A stretch of DNA of 64,000 nt from Marinoscillum sp. 108 (GTDB lineage: Bacteria > Bacteroidota > Bacteroidia > Cytophagales > Cyclobacteriaceae). The position numbers were made by a program, and so were the translations under genes. Positions 53,201 to 61,686 of this stretch are shown here, piece by piece (within the stretch, counting starts at the first letter, position 1; every line of letters begins with the position of its first letter). The stretch covers positions 523,667 through 587,666 of the forward strand of contig NZ_LR734817.1 of assembly GCF_902506655.1 (NCBI RefSeq), given 5' to 3'. A model generated the notes under the pieces. The model worked only from the letters and a program-made list of their open reading frames with translations, was not told the DNA's origin and searched no databases.

Positions 53201-56152
53201 TCAGAATTTAACAATTAGGTGAAAATTGTATCTTTTGGAAGAGGGGAAAGGAGTGACCTCCACGCCGGAAGACAAACCCTGACCGCCGAAATTAGAAACT
53301 TCCGGATCGTAGCTTCGGTACTCAAAGAAGTTGAGCAAATTATTGGCCGAGACTCCAATCTTCACTGACTTGGCATAGTCCTGCAATACCGGCAACTTGT
53401 AATACAGCGCCACCTCACGCAGCCTTACGTAGCTGGCATTTTCTATGTATGGTGCAGTATTGGCACCGAGCTGGCTCAATCGATAATCTCCATTTCCGAG
53501 CTCACCTTCAGGATCCAGATCCACCTTGTCAAAGTCCGGGCTGGTACCACTAAGGTCAGAGAGCAAAGCCGTCAGGTTGATGTTTTCACCCCCCTGCTTC
53601 CAATGCCAAAGCATGGAGAACTCCAAAGGACCGTAATTCACCTGATTTAAAAAAGACATTTGAAAATCTGGTTGCTGATCGCCAAAAACCACCAAACCAT
53701 CTTCATCCGGATTGGCACCTACACCAATAATCTCCGTAGGGCTGTGTCCTTCCTTGATCCTAAACTGACCGAGAAAATCGGCAAAACCACCCACCGTATA
53801 GGAAGGAATATCTAATCTGGTCACTTCAGAGGTGTTTCTCCAAAAAGACGTGGTGCTTGACCATGAGAAATTTTCTCTTCTTATCAGGTTCATATTCAAT
53901 CCTATTTCCACACCTCGGTTTTCCATAGTGGCCGCATTAACCACCGCAGTGGTCTGACCAGTAGAGGATGGGATTTGTGCCCTCAACAGCAGGTCGTCCA
54001 CTTTCTTCACATAATAGGTAGCGTCAATGGAGATTTTTCCATCCATCAGACCGAAATCTATTCCCGTTTCAAATTCAGATTGTCGCTCAGGGGCAATTTC
54101 TCTGTTGCCTTTCAGATTGCTGATAATCAAACCACCGGAACCGTCAATATTCACGGCATTCAGAGCGGAAAATTTATCACCGAAAACGGCAAAATTACCC
54201 GCTTCTCCATACGCTGCTCTCAGTTTGGTCTGTTGAAGAAAATTCACATTCCAGAAATCGAAATTGTGCAGATTGATGGCAATCGCCCCTTTTGGATAGT
54301 AGTAGAGTTTGTTCACATCTCCATTGTTAGAGGATTTATCACCGCGCACTCCGGCCGTGGCAATCACCATGTCGTTGAAGTTTACTTCCTCCTGAATGAA
54401 AAAGCCCCTATCCTGCTGAATGATTCGGTTTTGAGCCACACTTACAGAACCAGACTGATCAAGATTGGTCTGGGTTCCATTCATATCGGAGGCAGTTGCA
54501 ATGATGTTATTCTGATCAAAATCGATAAACGTCAAACCTACCTGAGAAGTAAATGAAAGACCTGATGAGCCTGGAAAAAAATCGTGGATCAAGAATATCG
54601 ATGCGTTGGAGTTTTGAGTGACTGTATTTCCCTGTACACTCACTCCATTCAAGCCATTGCCATCCTTCTGAAACTGCAGTGTGTTAGGGAAAATAGCTGT
54701 TGTGGAAAGTGTGTATTGATCAATCCCTCCATTCACATTCAGTCGCAGAGACTGATTGTCTTGTGTGATCAATCGGGCCACCACAGTTCCACCCACCAGA
54801 AACCTGTTCACCGTTTCATTGTTGGTAATGAGGTCTCTCGTCTGCAAAAAGTTGGAAGCGGCATAAGGATTATTCGGATACAGTCCATTGCTTCCCTTTC
54901 CCAACTGCGCCCATGAAGGAGTGGCCACAAAGGCTATCCCCATGGTGTTTCCCGAGTTGTCATTGTTGAAAAACCCTCTGTCAGCTGATGAATGAATGTA
55001 ATTCGTGGATGCCTTCAGGTCGAGCCAGGATGCGATCTTCTGGTCAAGGTTGAGTCTGAAAGAAGTCTTTTCGTAGCCGGTATTCTTCACGATACCTTCG
55101 TCATCTTTTCTGGTTATCCCCATAAAGAACTTTGTCTTATCACTACCGCCTGTAGCAGTCACTCTGGAGGTAGATAGAAAACCCTTATTGCCATAAAGCT
55201 CATCTTCATAATCATGCAGATTACCTGCGGCCTGGGCGCTTTGAAAGTTGGCCACCTCGTCTGCACCAAAAGCCGCTTCTACCTTGGCTGCATCCCACTC
55301 TCGCGTACCCAGCGGGTTAAGAATTTGAGTCACTCCTACGGTTTGTGAAAGTGTGACCTCCGTTTCTCCACGCTCCCCGCGTTTGGTGGTGATGATCACC
55401 ACACCGCCAGATGCCCGTGATCCGTAGATGGCTGCCGCACTGGCACCTTTCAAAATTTCAATAGAGGCTATGTCTTCCGGGTCTATATCGGCAATACGGT
55501 TCGAAGGATTGTCCTGATTGGACTGACTACCTCCACCAGCAGCTGCTGATACCACATTCAAACCGGCCGAAATGGATGAATTGTCCAAATAAACCCCATC
55601 AATGATGTAAAGTGGTTCATTGGATCCGTTGATAGAAGTAAGGCCTCTGAGCTTGATGGATATACCTCCACCAGGAGCTCCTGAATTTGAGACGATGTTG
55701 GCTCCTTTAAACTTACCATAGAGTGCTCCGTCCATTGTGGACTGATTACTCATTGTTGTCAGCTCTTTAGCAGAAATGGAAGCCACCGAGTTCGCCAAGT
55801 TTCCCCGCTTCACGGTAGATGCCAGACCAGATATCACCACCTCATTGAGACGAGTAACATCCTCCTCCAATGTGAGGGTCACATTAGATGAAGCGTCTAC
55901 TTCGGCGGACTTAAATCCGATAGAAGTCACCAGCAGTCTGGCACCTGCAGGCGCTTTAAGTTTGAATTTCCCATCAAAATCTGTGATGGTTCCGTTGGTA
56001 GTTCCCTTTACCATCACGGTGGCACCAGGAAGTGGCTCACCGTTTTCGCCTCCCATTATGGTTCCGCTCACGTCTATTTCCTGAGCCATTGCCACATTCA
56101 GGCAGAGTAATGCTAGAAATGTCAAAAGACATCTTGAGTAATGTTGTTTCAT
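53201..56152 (-). CDS. SusC/RagA-like TonB-linked outer membrane transporter
   Basis: The 983-residue protein begins with a signal peptide ending near NVAMAQ, then a carboxypeptidase-regulatory-like domain (about 25-100) with ISGTIMGGENGEPLPGATVM in the family pattern. A plug with the SusC motif LYIIDGVYLDN and GASAAAIYGSRASGGVVIITT follows, and then a large barrel ending RYNFHLIVKF. It imports large nutrients together with SusD. The 174-bp region upstream is AT-rich and shows no exact TAnnTTTG box, so an alternative sigma or activator may be used. Confidence 0.94.
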   Translation of the reverse strand: MKQHYSRCLLTFLALLCLNVAMAQEIDVSGTIMGGENGEPLPGATVMVKGTTNGTITDFDGKFKLKAPAGARLLVTSIGFKSAEVDASSNVTLTLEEDVTRLNEVVISGLASTVKRGNLANSVASISAKELTTMSNQSTMDGALYGKFKGANIVSNSGAPGGGISIKLRGLTSINGSNEPLYIIDGVYLDNSSISAGLNVVSAAAGGGSQSNQDNPSNRIADIDPEDIASIEILKGASAAAIYGSRASGGVVIITTKRGERGETEVTLSQTVGVTQILNPLGTREWDAAKVEAAFGADEVANFQSAQAAGNLHDYEDELYGNKGFLSTSRVTATGGSDKTKFFMGITRKDDEGIVKNTGYEKTSFRLNLDQKIASWLDLKASTNYIHSSADRGFFNNDNSGNTMGIAFVATPSWAQLGKGSNGLYPNNPYAASNFLQTRDLITNNETVNRFLVGGTVVARLITQDNQSLRLNVNGGIDQYTLSTTAIFPNTLQFQKDGNGLNGVSVQGNTVTQNSNASIFLIHDFFPGSSGLSFTSQVGLTFIDFDQNNIIATASDMNGTQTNLDQSGSVSVAQNRIIQQDRGFFIQEEVNFNDMVIATAGVRGDKSSNNGDVNKLYYYPKGAIAINLHNFDFWNVNFLQQTKLRAAYGEAGNFAVFGDKFSALNAVNIDGSGGLIISNLKGNREIAPERQSEFETGIDFGLMDGKISIDATYYVKKVDDLLLRAQIPSSTGQTTAVVNAATMENRGVEIGLNMNLIRRENFSWSSTTSFWRNTSEVTRLDIPSYTVGGFADFLGQFRIKEGHSPTEIIGVGANPDEDGLVVFGDQQPDFQMSFLNQVNYGPLEFSMLWHWKQGGENINLTALLSDLSGTSPDFDKVDLDPEGELGNGDYRLSQLGANTAPYIENASYVRLREVALYYKLPVLQDYAKSVKIGVSANNLLNFFEYRSYDPEVSNFGGQGLSSGVEVTPFPSSKRYNFHLIVKF

Positions 56153-56326
56153 AAATGTTCATTTTTGGTTCGGAATAATATACCAATTTTCTGCCTCAGA
56201 AAATTGCAAATCACCACCAAAAAAGATCAATTAATTACAATATTTGTATTTATGAAGTAAATACAGATTATTATTTTGTGAATATAATAATCATAGCAGC
56301 TACCCAAAGCCGGAAGCCAACAACCA

Positions 56327-56839
56327 CTAACCGTTCTCCATCAAAATCCTCTTGGCTGCAGTCAAAAGATCTGGCTCTACAAAATCGGCCATTTGGTCAT
56401 CATGACCATCCACCTGAATCGTCTTCAACCCCATCTTGATAGCAGGGATGAGATCTCTTTTTTTGTCTCCCACCATCCACGACTGTGACAGGTCGATATT
56501 GAACTTGGCCACAGCTCGCTCAAACATTAGCGTATTGGGCTTTCGCATCAAGGACTCGGAGTAGGTTTCATGGCCGGGAGCATAATAGATTTTATCGATC
56601 TGGTGGTTCAGTTCGGCTTGCATAAAGTCGTGACACTCCTGCATCTGCGCACGTGTATAGACTCCTTTGGCAATCCCTGATTGGTTGGTGACTACCACCA
56701 GCACATATCCCGCTTCCTTCAGTAAGGTAACAGCCTCGGGCACACCCTTGAGGATGGTAAACCGATCCAAGGAATAAGCATAATCCACATAATCTTTATT
56801 GATCACTCCATCGCGATCCAAAAAAACACATTTGTTCAT
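56327..56839 (-). CDS. GmhB-like heptose-bisphosphate phosphatase (HAD family)
   Basis: From ATG 56839 the protein has 170 residues with the HAD-IIIA motif VFLDRDGVINKD, a motif II Thr/Ser in VVVTNQSG, and motif IV in MVGDKKRDL. GmhB removes the 7-phosphate of D-glycero-manno-heptose 1,7-bisphosphate for LPS core synthesis; related histidinol phosphatases look alike. A promoter element at 56872-56879 places the start downstream of an in-frame ATG at 56863. It fits with the GT9 gene at 14974. Confidence 0.86.
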   Translation of the reverse strand: MNKCVFLDRDGVINKDYVDYAYSLDRFTILKGVPEAVTLLKEAGYVLVVVTNQSGIAKGVYTRAQMQECHDFMQAELNHQIDKIYYAPGHETYSESLMRKPNTLMFERAVAKFNIDLSQSWMVGDKKRDLIPAIKMGLKTIQVDGHDDQMADFVEPDLLTAAKRILMENG

Positions 56840-56871
56840 TTTCCGTGATTGTTTCTGGCACAAACTCCCGG

Positions 56872-56879
56872 CAAATCTA
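56872..56879 (-). promoter_or_regulatory. -7 promoter element of the GmhB-like gene
   Basis: The minus strand reads TAGATTTG, an exact TAnnTTTG match, 32 nt upstream of the ATG at 56839. It leaves the in-frame ATG at 56863 at or near the transcription start, which favours 56839. Confidence 0.42.
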
Positions 56880-56925
56880 TGCGACGAGACGTGCAGGAAT
56901 CATCTTTTTTTCGTAAAATACAGAT

Positions 56926-57315
56926 ATGTTAGATTTTCAAAAGAAAAAGCAGCTCAGCATCCTGGTAAAAATAGCCATGGTAGACGAAGATTTTGCGGAC
57001 GCTGAGAAAGAGGTGATCAGGAAAATCAGTCAGAAATATGGAGCGACTTCTCAAGAGCTGACAGAAATATTTGACTCTCCGGCCACCGCAGAAAGCCTGG
57101 CGCCGATGACCCTCATAGACAAGATGGATTTTATGATGGACTGCATCCTGGTGGTGATCGCCGATGACATGGTCACATCATCCGAAGAATACTTTGCCCG
57201 GCAGATGGCTACACGTCTGGGCTTTAATCAGGACGTAGTGGCCTTCCTCATCAAAAACAAGGACGTAAGCCGCGAAGAGATGCGCGAGCTTATGCTGCCC
57301 TATCTCGTATCGTAA
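56926..57315 (+). CDS. TerB-like helical protein
   Basis: The 129-residue all-helical protein resembles the TerB domain: LSILVKIAMVDEDFADAEKE and MDCILVVIADDMVTSSEEY, where acidic residues (DEDF, DD) near helix ends recall metal-binding in TerB. TerB-like proteins are cytoplasmic and are often linked to stress or membrane complexes. It stands alone, divergent from the GmhB-like gene. No tellurite-resistance genes are nearby. Confidence 0.78.
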   Translation: MLDFQKKKQLSILVKIAMVDEDFADAEKEVIRKISQKYGATSQELTEIFDSPATAESLAPMTLIDKMDFMMDCILVVIADDMVTSSEEYFARQMATRLGFNQDVVAFLIKNKDVSREEMRELMLPYLVS

Positions 57316-57343
57316 GAAGGTTGAATTCCATTATTAAATCTCC

Positions 57344-58333
57344 CTATTGCTTCACTGCTTCATAATCAGCATTGATCGCCTCAGCGAGCTGAAACACAGC
57401 CATGGCGTATAATTCACTATGGTTGTACCGGGTGATTACATAGAAATTGTTGAACCCAAACCAATACTCCATTCCATCCTCCTGCTCCAGCTCAATCAAA
57501 GCAGCCATGGTAGCAGGCGATAAATTGCCAGACGGCATATAGCCATTGTCACTGTAAAAGCGCAAGGAATTATTGGGTTTTACTCCCGGGGTAAGCTTGG
57601 TAGGATTGACCATATTTTTGATGGGTAAGGCCACCAATTCACCTTCTTTCCATCTATGCTCTTTCAGGTAGTTTGCCACACTGGCAATAGCGTCATCGGC
57701 CTGCATCAGATTTCTTGAACCTCCTTCGTCGTAGCTCTTGGCATATGCCTGATAACTACTTGGCATAAACTGCGCAAAACCCATGGCCCCGGCATAGGAT
57801 CCCTTGATCTCGTACATATTCAGGTTCTCCTCCTTCACCAGCAGCAGGAATTTCTCAAGTTCAGCAGTGAAAAATGACGATCGCTTAGGAAACCCAAAAG
57901 CCAGGGTATAAAGGGCATCCAGCACCCTGTAGTTCCCTTGTCGCTGACCGTAAAACGTCTCTACACCAATGATCCCAACAATGATTTCCGGCGCCACACC
58001 GGTTTTGGAGCTTACATCATTAATTACTACTTTATTTTCTTTCCAAAATTCAACACCGGCAGAGATGCGATCTTCCGTCATGAAAATCTTTCGGTAACGC
58101 CCCCAGGTCATAGTGCCTTCAGCAGGTTTTTCCATTTTCCGAATAATACTCTCCTGATACCTGGCATTATTCAGAATCACTGTGACCTCTTCCAGACTCA
58201 TCTCATTGCGATCGGAAAAACTCCTGGCAAACTCCGCTACCTTCACCTGATCGACCTGTCCGAAACCAGATAAACCCATCGACAATCCCAATAGCACCAA
58301 ACCCATCGTTTTCTTAAATACACCCATTTTCAT
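57344..58333 (-). CDS. MltB-like lytic murein transglycosylase
   Basis: Read from ATG 58333 the protein has 329 residues with a signal peptide (MGVFKKTMGLVLLGLSMGLSGFGQ). The MltB/SLT fold shows the catalytic Glu in IIVGIIGVETFYGQRQGNYR, then ALYTLAFGFPKRSSFFTAEL and GSYAGAMGFAQFMPSSYQAY. These enzymes cleave peptidoglycan with formation of anhydromuramic ends. A purine-rich stretch (GGTGGAAAAAAGTG) precedes the start and could act as a ribosome binding site, unusual here. An upstream in-frame ATG at 58387 is rejected, as it would place the signal internally. Confidence 0.9.
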   Translation of the reverse strand: MKMGVFKKTMGLVLLGLSMGLSGFGQVDQVKVAEFARSFSDRNEMSLEEVTVILNNARYQESIIRKMEKPAEGTMTWGRYRKIFMTEDRISAGVEFWKENKVVINDVSSKTGVAPEIIVGIIGVETFYGQRQGNYRVLDALYTLAFGFPKRSSFFTAELEKFLLLVKEENLNMYEIKGSYAGAMGFAQFMPSSYQAYAKSYDEGGSRNLMQADDAIASVANYLKEHRWKEGELVALPIKNMVNPTKLTPGVKPNNSLRFYSDNGYMPSGNLSPATMAALIELEQEDGMEYWFGFNNFYVITRYNHSELYAMAVFQLAEAINADYEAVKQ

Positions 58334-58444
58334 CACTTTTTTCCACCTCAAAGGTGGTTTGTTTACAAGACAATAAAAAACCCTCAAAAGTTATTGAATA
58401 ACGTGTGATGGTGTCCATATTTCAGGATTTTAGTAAATTATGTC

Positions 58445-58954
58445 ATGGCTGATCAAACGTGGAGCACTTTCAGGCGTAAAATTTACATCAACGCCCCTTC
58501 CGGGAAAATCTATTGGCATTGGGCCACGAGTAAAGGAATGGAAACGTGGTTTCTCAGAAGTTGTGAATACACAGACAACCGCGAGGTGAAGCGTGCCCGA
58601 GAAGAGCACGCACAGGCCGGAGACACCTACCTGTGGTATTGGCACAACTGGGCCGACGGTGAAACAGGCATCATCAACGAGGCAGATGGCAGAACCCATC
58701 TGGCATTCTCCTTCTCTGGAGCTCAGGTGACTATTGATCTTGAAGAAAGCAAAGGTGTGACCCTGGTGACGCTCACACAGCACCATATCCCCACAGATGA
58801 TCGGAGTAAGATGAATGTCTACTATGGCTGTGGTACAGGCTGGACTTTTTGGCTGGCCAACCTGAAGGCTTATCTCGAACATGACGTACTCCTTCATCAT
58901 ACAGCACCTGACATGATGGGCCGCAGTGATTTCTCTGATTTTGTAAATCTATGA
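58445..58954 (+). CDS. START-like / SRPBCC-domain protein
   Basis: The 169-residue soluble protein has the helix-grip pattern of AHSA1/SRPBCC proteins: RRKIYINAPSGKIYWHWAT at the start, THLAFSFSGAQVTIDLEE in the middle, and a C-terminal long helix GWTFWLANLKAYLEHDVLLH. Such proteins bind hydrophobic ligands or act as chaperone activators. Its stop overlaps the start of the VOC gene by 4 nt, so the two are translated together, which suggests a shared small-molecule substrate. Confidence 0.85.
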   Translation: MADQTWSTFRRKIYINAPSGKIYWHWATSKGMETWFLRSCEYTDNREVKRAREEHAQAGDTYLWYWHNWADGETGIINEADGRTHLAFSFSGAQVTIDLEESKGVTLVTLTQHHIPTDDRSKMNVYYGCGTGWTFWLANLKAYLEHDVLLHHTAPDMMGRSDFSDFVNL

Positions 58955-59658
58955 TGCGCACCCTGATCAGTACCATATTGCTCATTTCTCTTTTCTCCTG
59001 CAGCGAGAGTCAGGAGATACAGTTCCGGTCCATGGTGATTCATACGCTCCGGCCTCAGGTTTTGCATGAATGGTATGCAGAGCACCTTGGGTTTGAGCCC
59101 GTCCACAAGCAATCCCTGCTTAGGGATGACTTCACGATCCACTTCAAGAGTCCGGAGGAACTTATGGCAGACGCGCCAGATTACAGGCATGGTTTTTTTA
59201 AGATTGGATTTCTCACCGATGAATTTGACGACCTTTTCGAGTCGCTTCAGCAGGGCCAGGTGGAGTTCCTGGGTGGTATTTTCAAAGACAACAATCTTTC
59301 CAGGCGCTCCTTTCTGATCAAGGATCCCGATGGTAACCGCATCCAGTTTTTCGAAACCAAGGAACAAGGCGGGCTACAGCCTTATTTTCTGGCTTTGCTC
59401 ACTCCTTCCATTGGTGAAGCGGAAAAATGGTACCAAATGAGGTTTCCGGTAACCAAAACTCACAATCTCGACCTGAGGGAAAAGAAGATCTACATCCGAC
59501 TATTGGAAGGTGAGGACTTTGCGATAGAAATTATCGAAAACAATGACCAGGTTTCCCCGCGCACGCTTGGTCCTGGATTTCATCAGTTTGAAATTGGGGG
59601 CATTGGTACACCTTTCGAAAAAGATAAGGATGGAAACAACATTATCAGTAACCTTTGA
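58951..59658 (+). CDS. Lipoprotein with duplicated VOC (glyoxalase-like) fold
   Basis: The 235-residue protein has a lipobox (LLISLFSCSESQ) and VOC-type domains, the first with VIHTLRPQVLHEWYAEHLGF and SFLIKDPDGNRIQFFE and a weaker second repeat from TPSIGEAEKWYQMRF. VOC proteins bind metals and act as glyoxalases, dioxygenases or resistance proteins. A lipid-anchored form is unusual. It is translationally coupled to the START-like gene. Its stop codon lies in a perfect inverted repeat. Confidence 0.8.
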   Translation: MMRTLISTILLISLFSCSESQEIQFRSMVIHTLRPQVLHEWYAEHLGFEPVHKQSLLRDDFTIHFKSPEELMADAPDYRHGFFKIGFLTDEFDDLFESLQQGQVEFLGGIFKDNNLSRRSFLIKDPDGNRIQFFETKEQGGLQPYFLALLTPSIGEAEKWYQMRFPVTKTHNLDLREKKIYIRLLEGEDFAIEIIENNDQVSPRTLGPGFHQFEIGGIGTPFEKDKDGNNIISNL

Positions 59659-59688
59659 ACCCAGCGCTTCGCTTTGCTCAAAGGTTAC
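59648..59688. repeat. Perfect 11-bp inverted repeat with 19-nt loop
   Basis: GTAACCTTTGA at 59648-59658 and TCAAAGGTTAC at 59678-59688 are exact complements. The left arm includes the VOC stop codon, and the loop holds a small AGCG/CGCT hairpin. No T-run follows on either strand, so it is not a standard terminator, but it lies between convergent genes and could still end or stabilise their transcripts. Confidence 0.7.
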
Positions 59689-59705
59689 AGAATAGCGTTG
59701 GTGCT

Positions 59706-61220
59706 TTATTCATCCACTCGGTTCAAAACCGAATCCGGGAAGTAGCGATTGGTCAGTGCTACCATCTCGTCTCCTTTCACAAACATGTCTATGGTAATCT
59801 CCTCCGTGTGAGAGAGGCCGCAGGCACCCAATAACTCCAGTACTGCATGGATGGTGTTGTGATGGAAATAGTAGACCCGATCAATCTTGTCAGTCACCAC
59901 CAGTCCTTTGGTGAGCATGGCATTTTGAGTAGCCACACCTGTGGGGCAGTCGTTGGTATTGCAGCGCAGTGCCTGTATACAGCCCAGACTAAACATAAAT
60001 GCCCGGGCCGAATTGCAAATATCGGCACCCAGTGCTTTCATTCTTAGTATAGAAAAGGCCGTCAGTACCTTCCCACTTGCAATCACTTTCACTTCGTCTC
60101 GCAATCCGTACTTCAGCAGGGTGCTGTGTACAAATATGAGTGCGGGCTCTAGTGGTAACCCCACCGAATCAGAAAACTCAAGCGGGGCAGCACCTGTGCC
60201 TCCCTCGGCTCCATCTACGGTAATAAAATCCGGCCAGATCTCCAGTGCTTTCATCTTTTGTACCAAAGCGATAAACTCCTCTGTACGACCCACGCACAGC
60301 TTAAAGCCAACAGGCTTTCCTTTGGACAATTCTCTCAGGTTCTGAATAAAGTAAAGTAAGTCTTCTGGCCCACGGATATTCTTATGTCCTGGAGGGGAGA
60401 TGATCATGGTATGAGGCTCCACACCCCTGATCCTGGCAATTTCTTCATTGTTCTTAATGGCCGGAAGTACACCCCCGTGCCCCGGCTTGGCTCCCTGAGA
60501 GATTTTCAGCTCTATCATTTTCACCACCGGATTGGCCGCTTTTTCTGCAAAAAGCTCTGGACTAAAATCGCCCTCAGGTGTTCTGCATCCAAAATAACCG
60601 GTCCCGATTTGCCATACAAGATCTCCGCCCTCTGCCAGGTGATAGTCTGATACCCCTCCTTCGCCCGTATTGTGGTAAAAGCCTCCCTTTTTCGCACCTC
60701 CGTTCAGGGCTCTGACGGCGTTCTTGCTCAAAGCCCCAAAGCTCATGGCAGAAATATTGAGAATAGAGGCACTGTATGGTTGGCCGCACTTGCTACTGCC
60801 TATGGTCACCCGGGGAAATTCCTTAACTGGTGGTGTAGCGTAGATAGAATGTCGCAGAGCTTCATAGTGGTCATTGTTGATATCCATCTGGGTACCAAAC
60901 GGATGCGTGTCATTCACATTCTTAGCCCGGCGATAGACCAACGCCCGGTGGTTCCGGCTATAAGGCTTGCCGTCTGTACTTCGCTCTATGAAATACTGCT
61001 GTATCTCCGGAGAGATCATCTCAAAGAAGTATCTGAAATACCCCAGCAGTGGAAAGTTCCTTAAAATGGTATGACTTCTCTGTACCCGGTTATAAAAGCC
61101 GATAAAAGCCAGTGGGATTAATACCGTATAGCTCCAAAGCCAGTCCGAGCTATAATAATACCCCACCAAACCAACGGCTATCAGTATGAGGGGTGTAAGG
61201 AAATAAAAGGTGTGTCTCAT
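59706..61220 (-). CDS. Membrane-anchored FMN-binding glutamate-synthase-like oxidoreductase
   Basis: The 504-residue protein has two N-terminal membrane helices (about 5-25 and 28-45), then the glutamate-synthase catalytic barrel: ISQGAKPGHGGVLPA, VDGAEGGTGAAP, and the 3Fe-4S cysteines in CIQALRCNTNDCPTGVATQ. It lacks the glutaminase domain of GltB. Members of this branch are annotated as FMN-binding glutamate synthase family; their true reaction is unclear. The membrane anchor points to an electron-donor link in the membrane. It stands alone. Confidence 0.87.
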   Translation of the reverse strand: MRHTFYFLTPLILIAVGLVGYYYSSDWLWSYTVLIPLAFIGFYNRVQRSHTILRNFPLLGYFRYFFEMISPEIQQYFIERSTDGKPYSRNHRALVYRRAKNVNDTHPFGTQMDINNDHYEALRHSIYATPPVKEFPRVTIGSSKCGQPYSASILNISAMSFGALSKNAVRALNGGAKKGGFYHNTGEGGVSDYHLAEGGDLVWQIGTGYFGCRTPEGDFSPELFAEKAANPVVKMIELKISQGAKPGHGGVLPAIKNNEEIARIRGVEPHTMIISPPGHKNIRGPEDLLYFIQNLRELSKGKPVGFKLCVGRTEEFIALVQKMKALEIWPDFITVDGAEGGTGAAPLEFSDSVGLPLEPALIFVHSTLLKYGLRDEVKVIASGKVLTAFSILRMKALGADICNSARAFMFSLGCIQALRCNTNDCPTGVATQNAMLTKGLVVTDKIDRVYYFHHNTIHAVLELLGACGLSHTEEITIDMFVKGDEMVALTNRYFPDSVLNRVDE

Positions 61221-61326
61221 ATGTTGTCTAAAGATTGACTGAATGTACGAATCTTGTTCGATAGTTCATTCACTTTAGCACCTTCTTCTGCAAGAAAAGT
61301 TACACATAAGACAGTCAGGGCATCTT

Positions 61327-61677
61327 TTATTCGATTGCATCCTTCACCAGCTCTACATTTTTCTTGCTGTTGCCAATGAAGATCTGGTCATCAATGATGA
61401 AAACGGGGCGCTTCAAAAAAGTGTATTCTTCTAAGATGTAGCGCTTGTAATCCTCCTCCATGAGGTTCTTCTCTTTTAGGCCCCAGGCTTTGTATTTCAT
61501 AGCCACTCTGGAAAACAGCACTTCATACGAACCCGCCAAAGCCTGCATCTCCCCTATTTGGGCTTCCGTAATGGGCTCTTTCTTAATGTCCTGGGTAACG
61601 AACTCCTCTCCAATTCCCAGCTCCTTCATGATCCGCGTGCAAGTAGAACACGTGGATAGGTAGTACACTTTTTTCAT
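61327..61677 (-). CDS. ArsC/Spx-family thioredoxin-fold protein
   Basis: From ATG 61677 the protein has 116 residues with the redox motif CSTC in VYYLSTCSTCTRIMKEL and the ArsC/Spx pattern GLKEKNLMEEDYK and FLKRPVFIIDDQIFIG. It may be an arsenate reductase-like or thiol-redox regulatory protein. No other arsenic-resistance genes are present, which argues for a different role. It lies 4 nt downstream of the PQQ sugar dehydrogenase-like gene on the same strand, probably co-transcribed. Confidence 0.83.
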   Translation of the reverse strand: MKKVYYLSTCSTCTRIMKELGIGEEFVTQDIKKEPITEAQIGEMQALAGSYEVLFSRVAMKYKAWGLKEKNLMEEDYKRYILEEYTFLKRPVFIIDDQIFIGNSKKNVELVKDAIE

Positions 61678-61686
61678 AGTCAAAAA

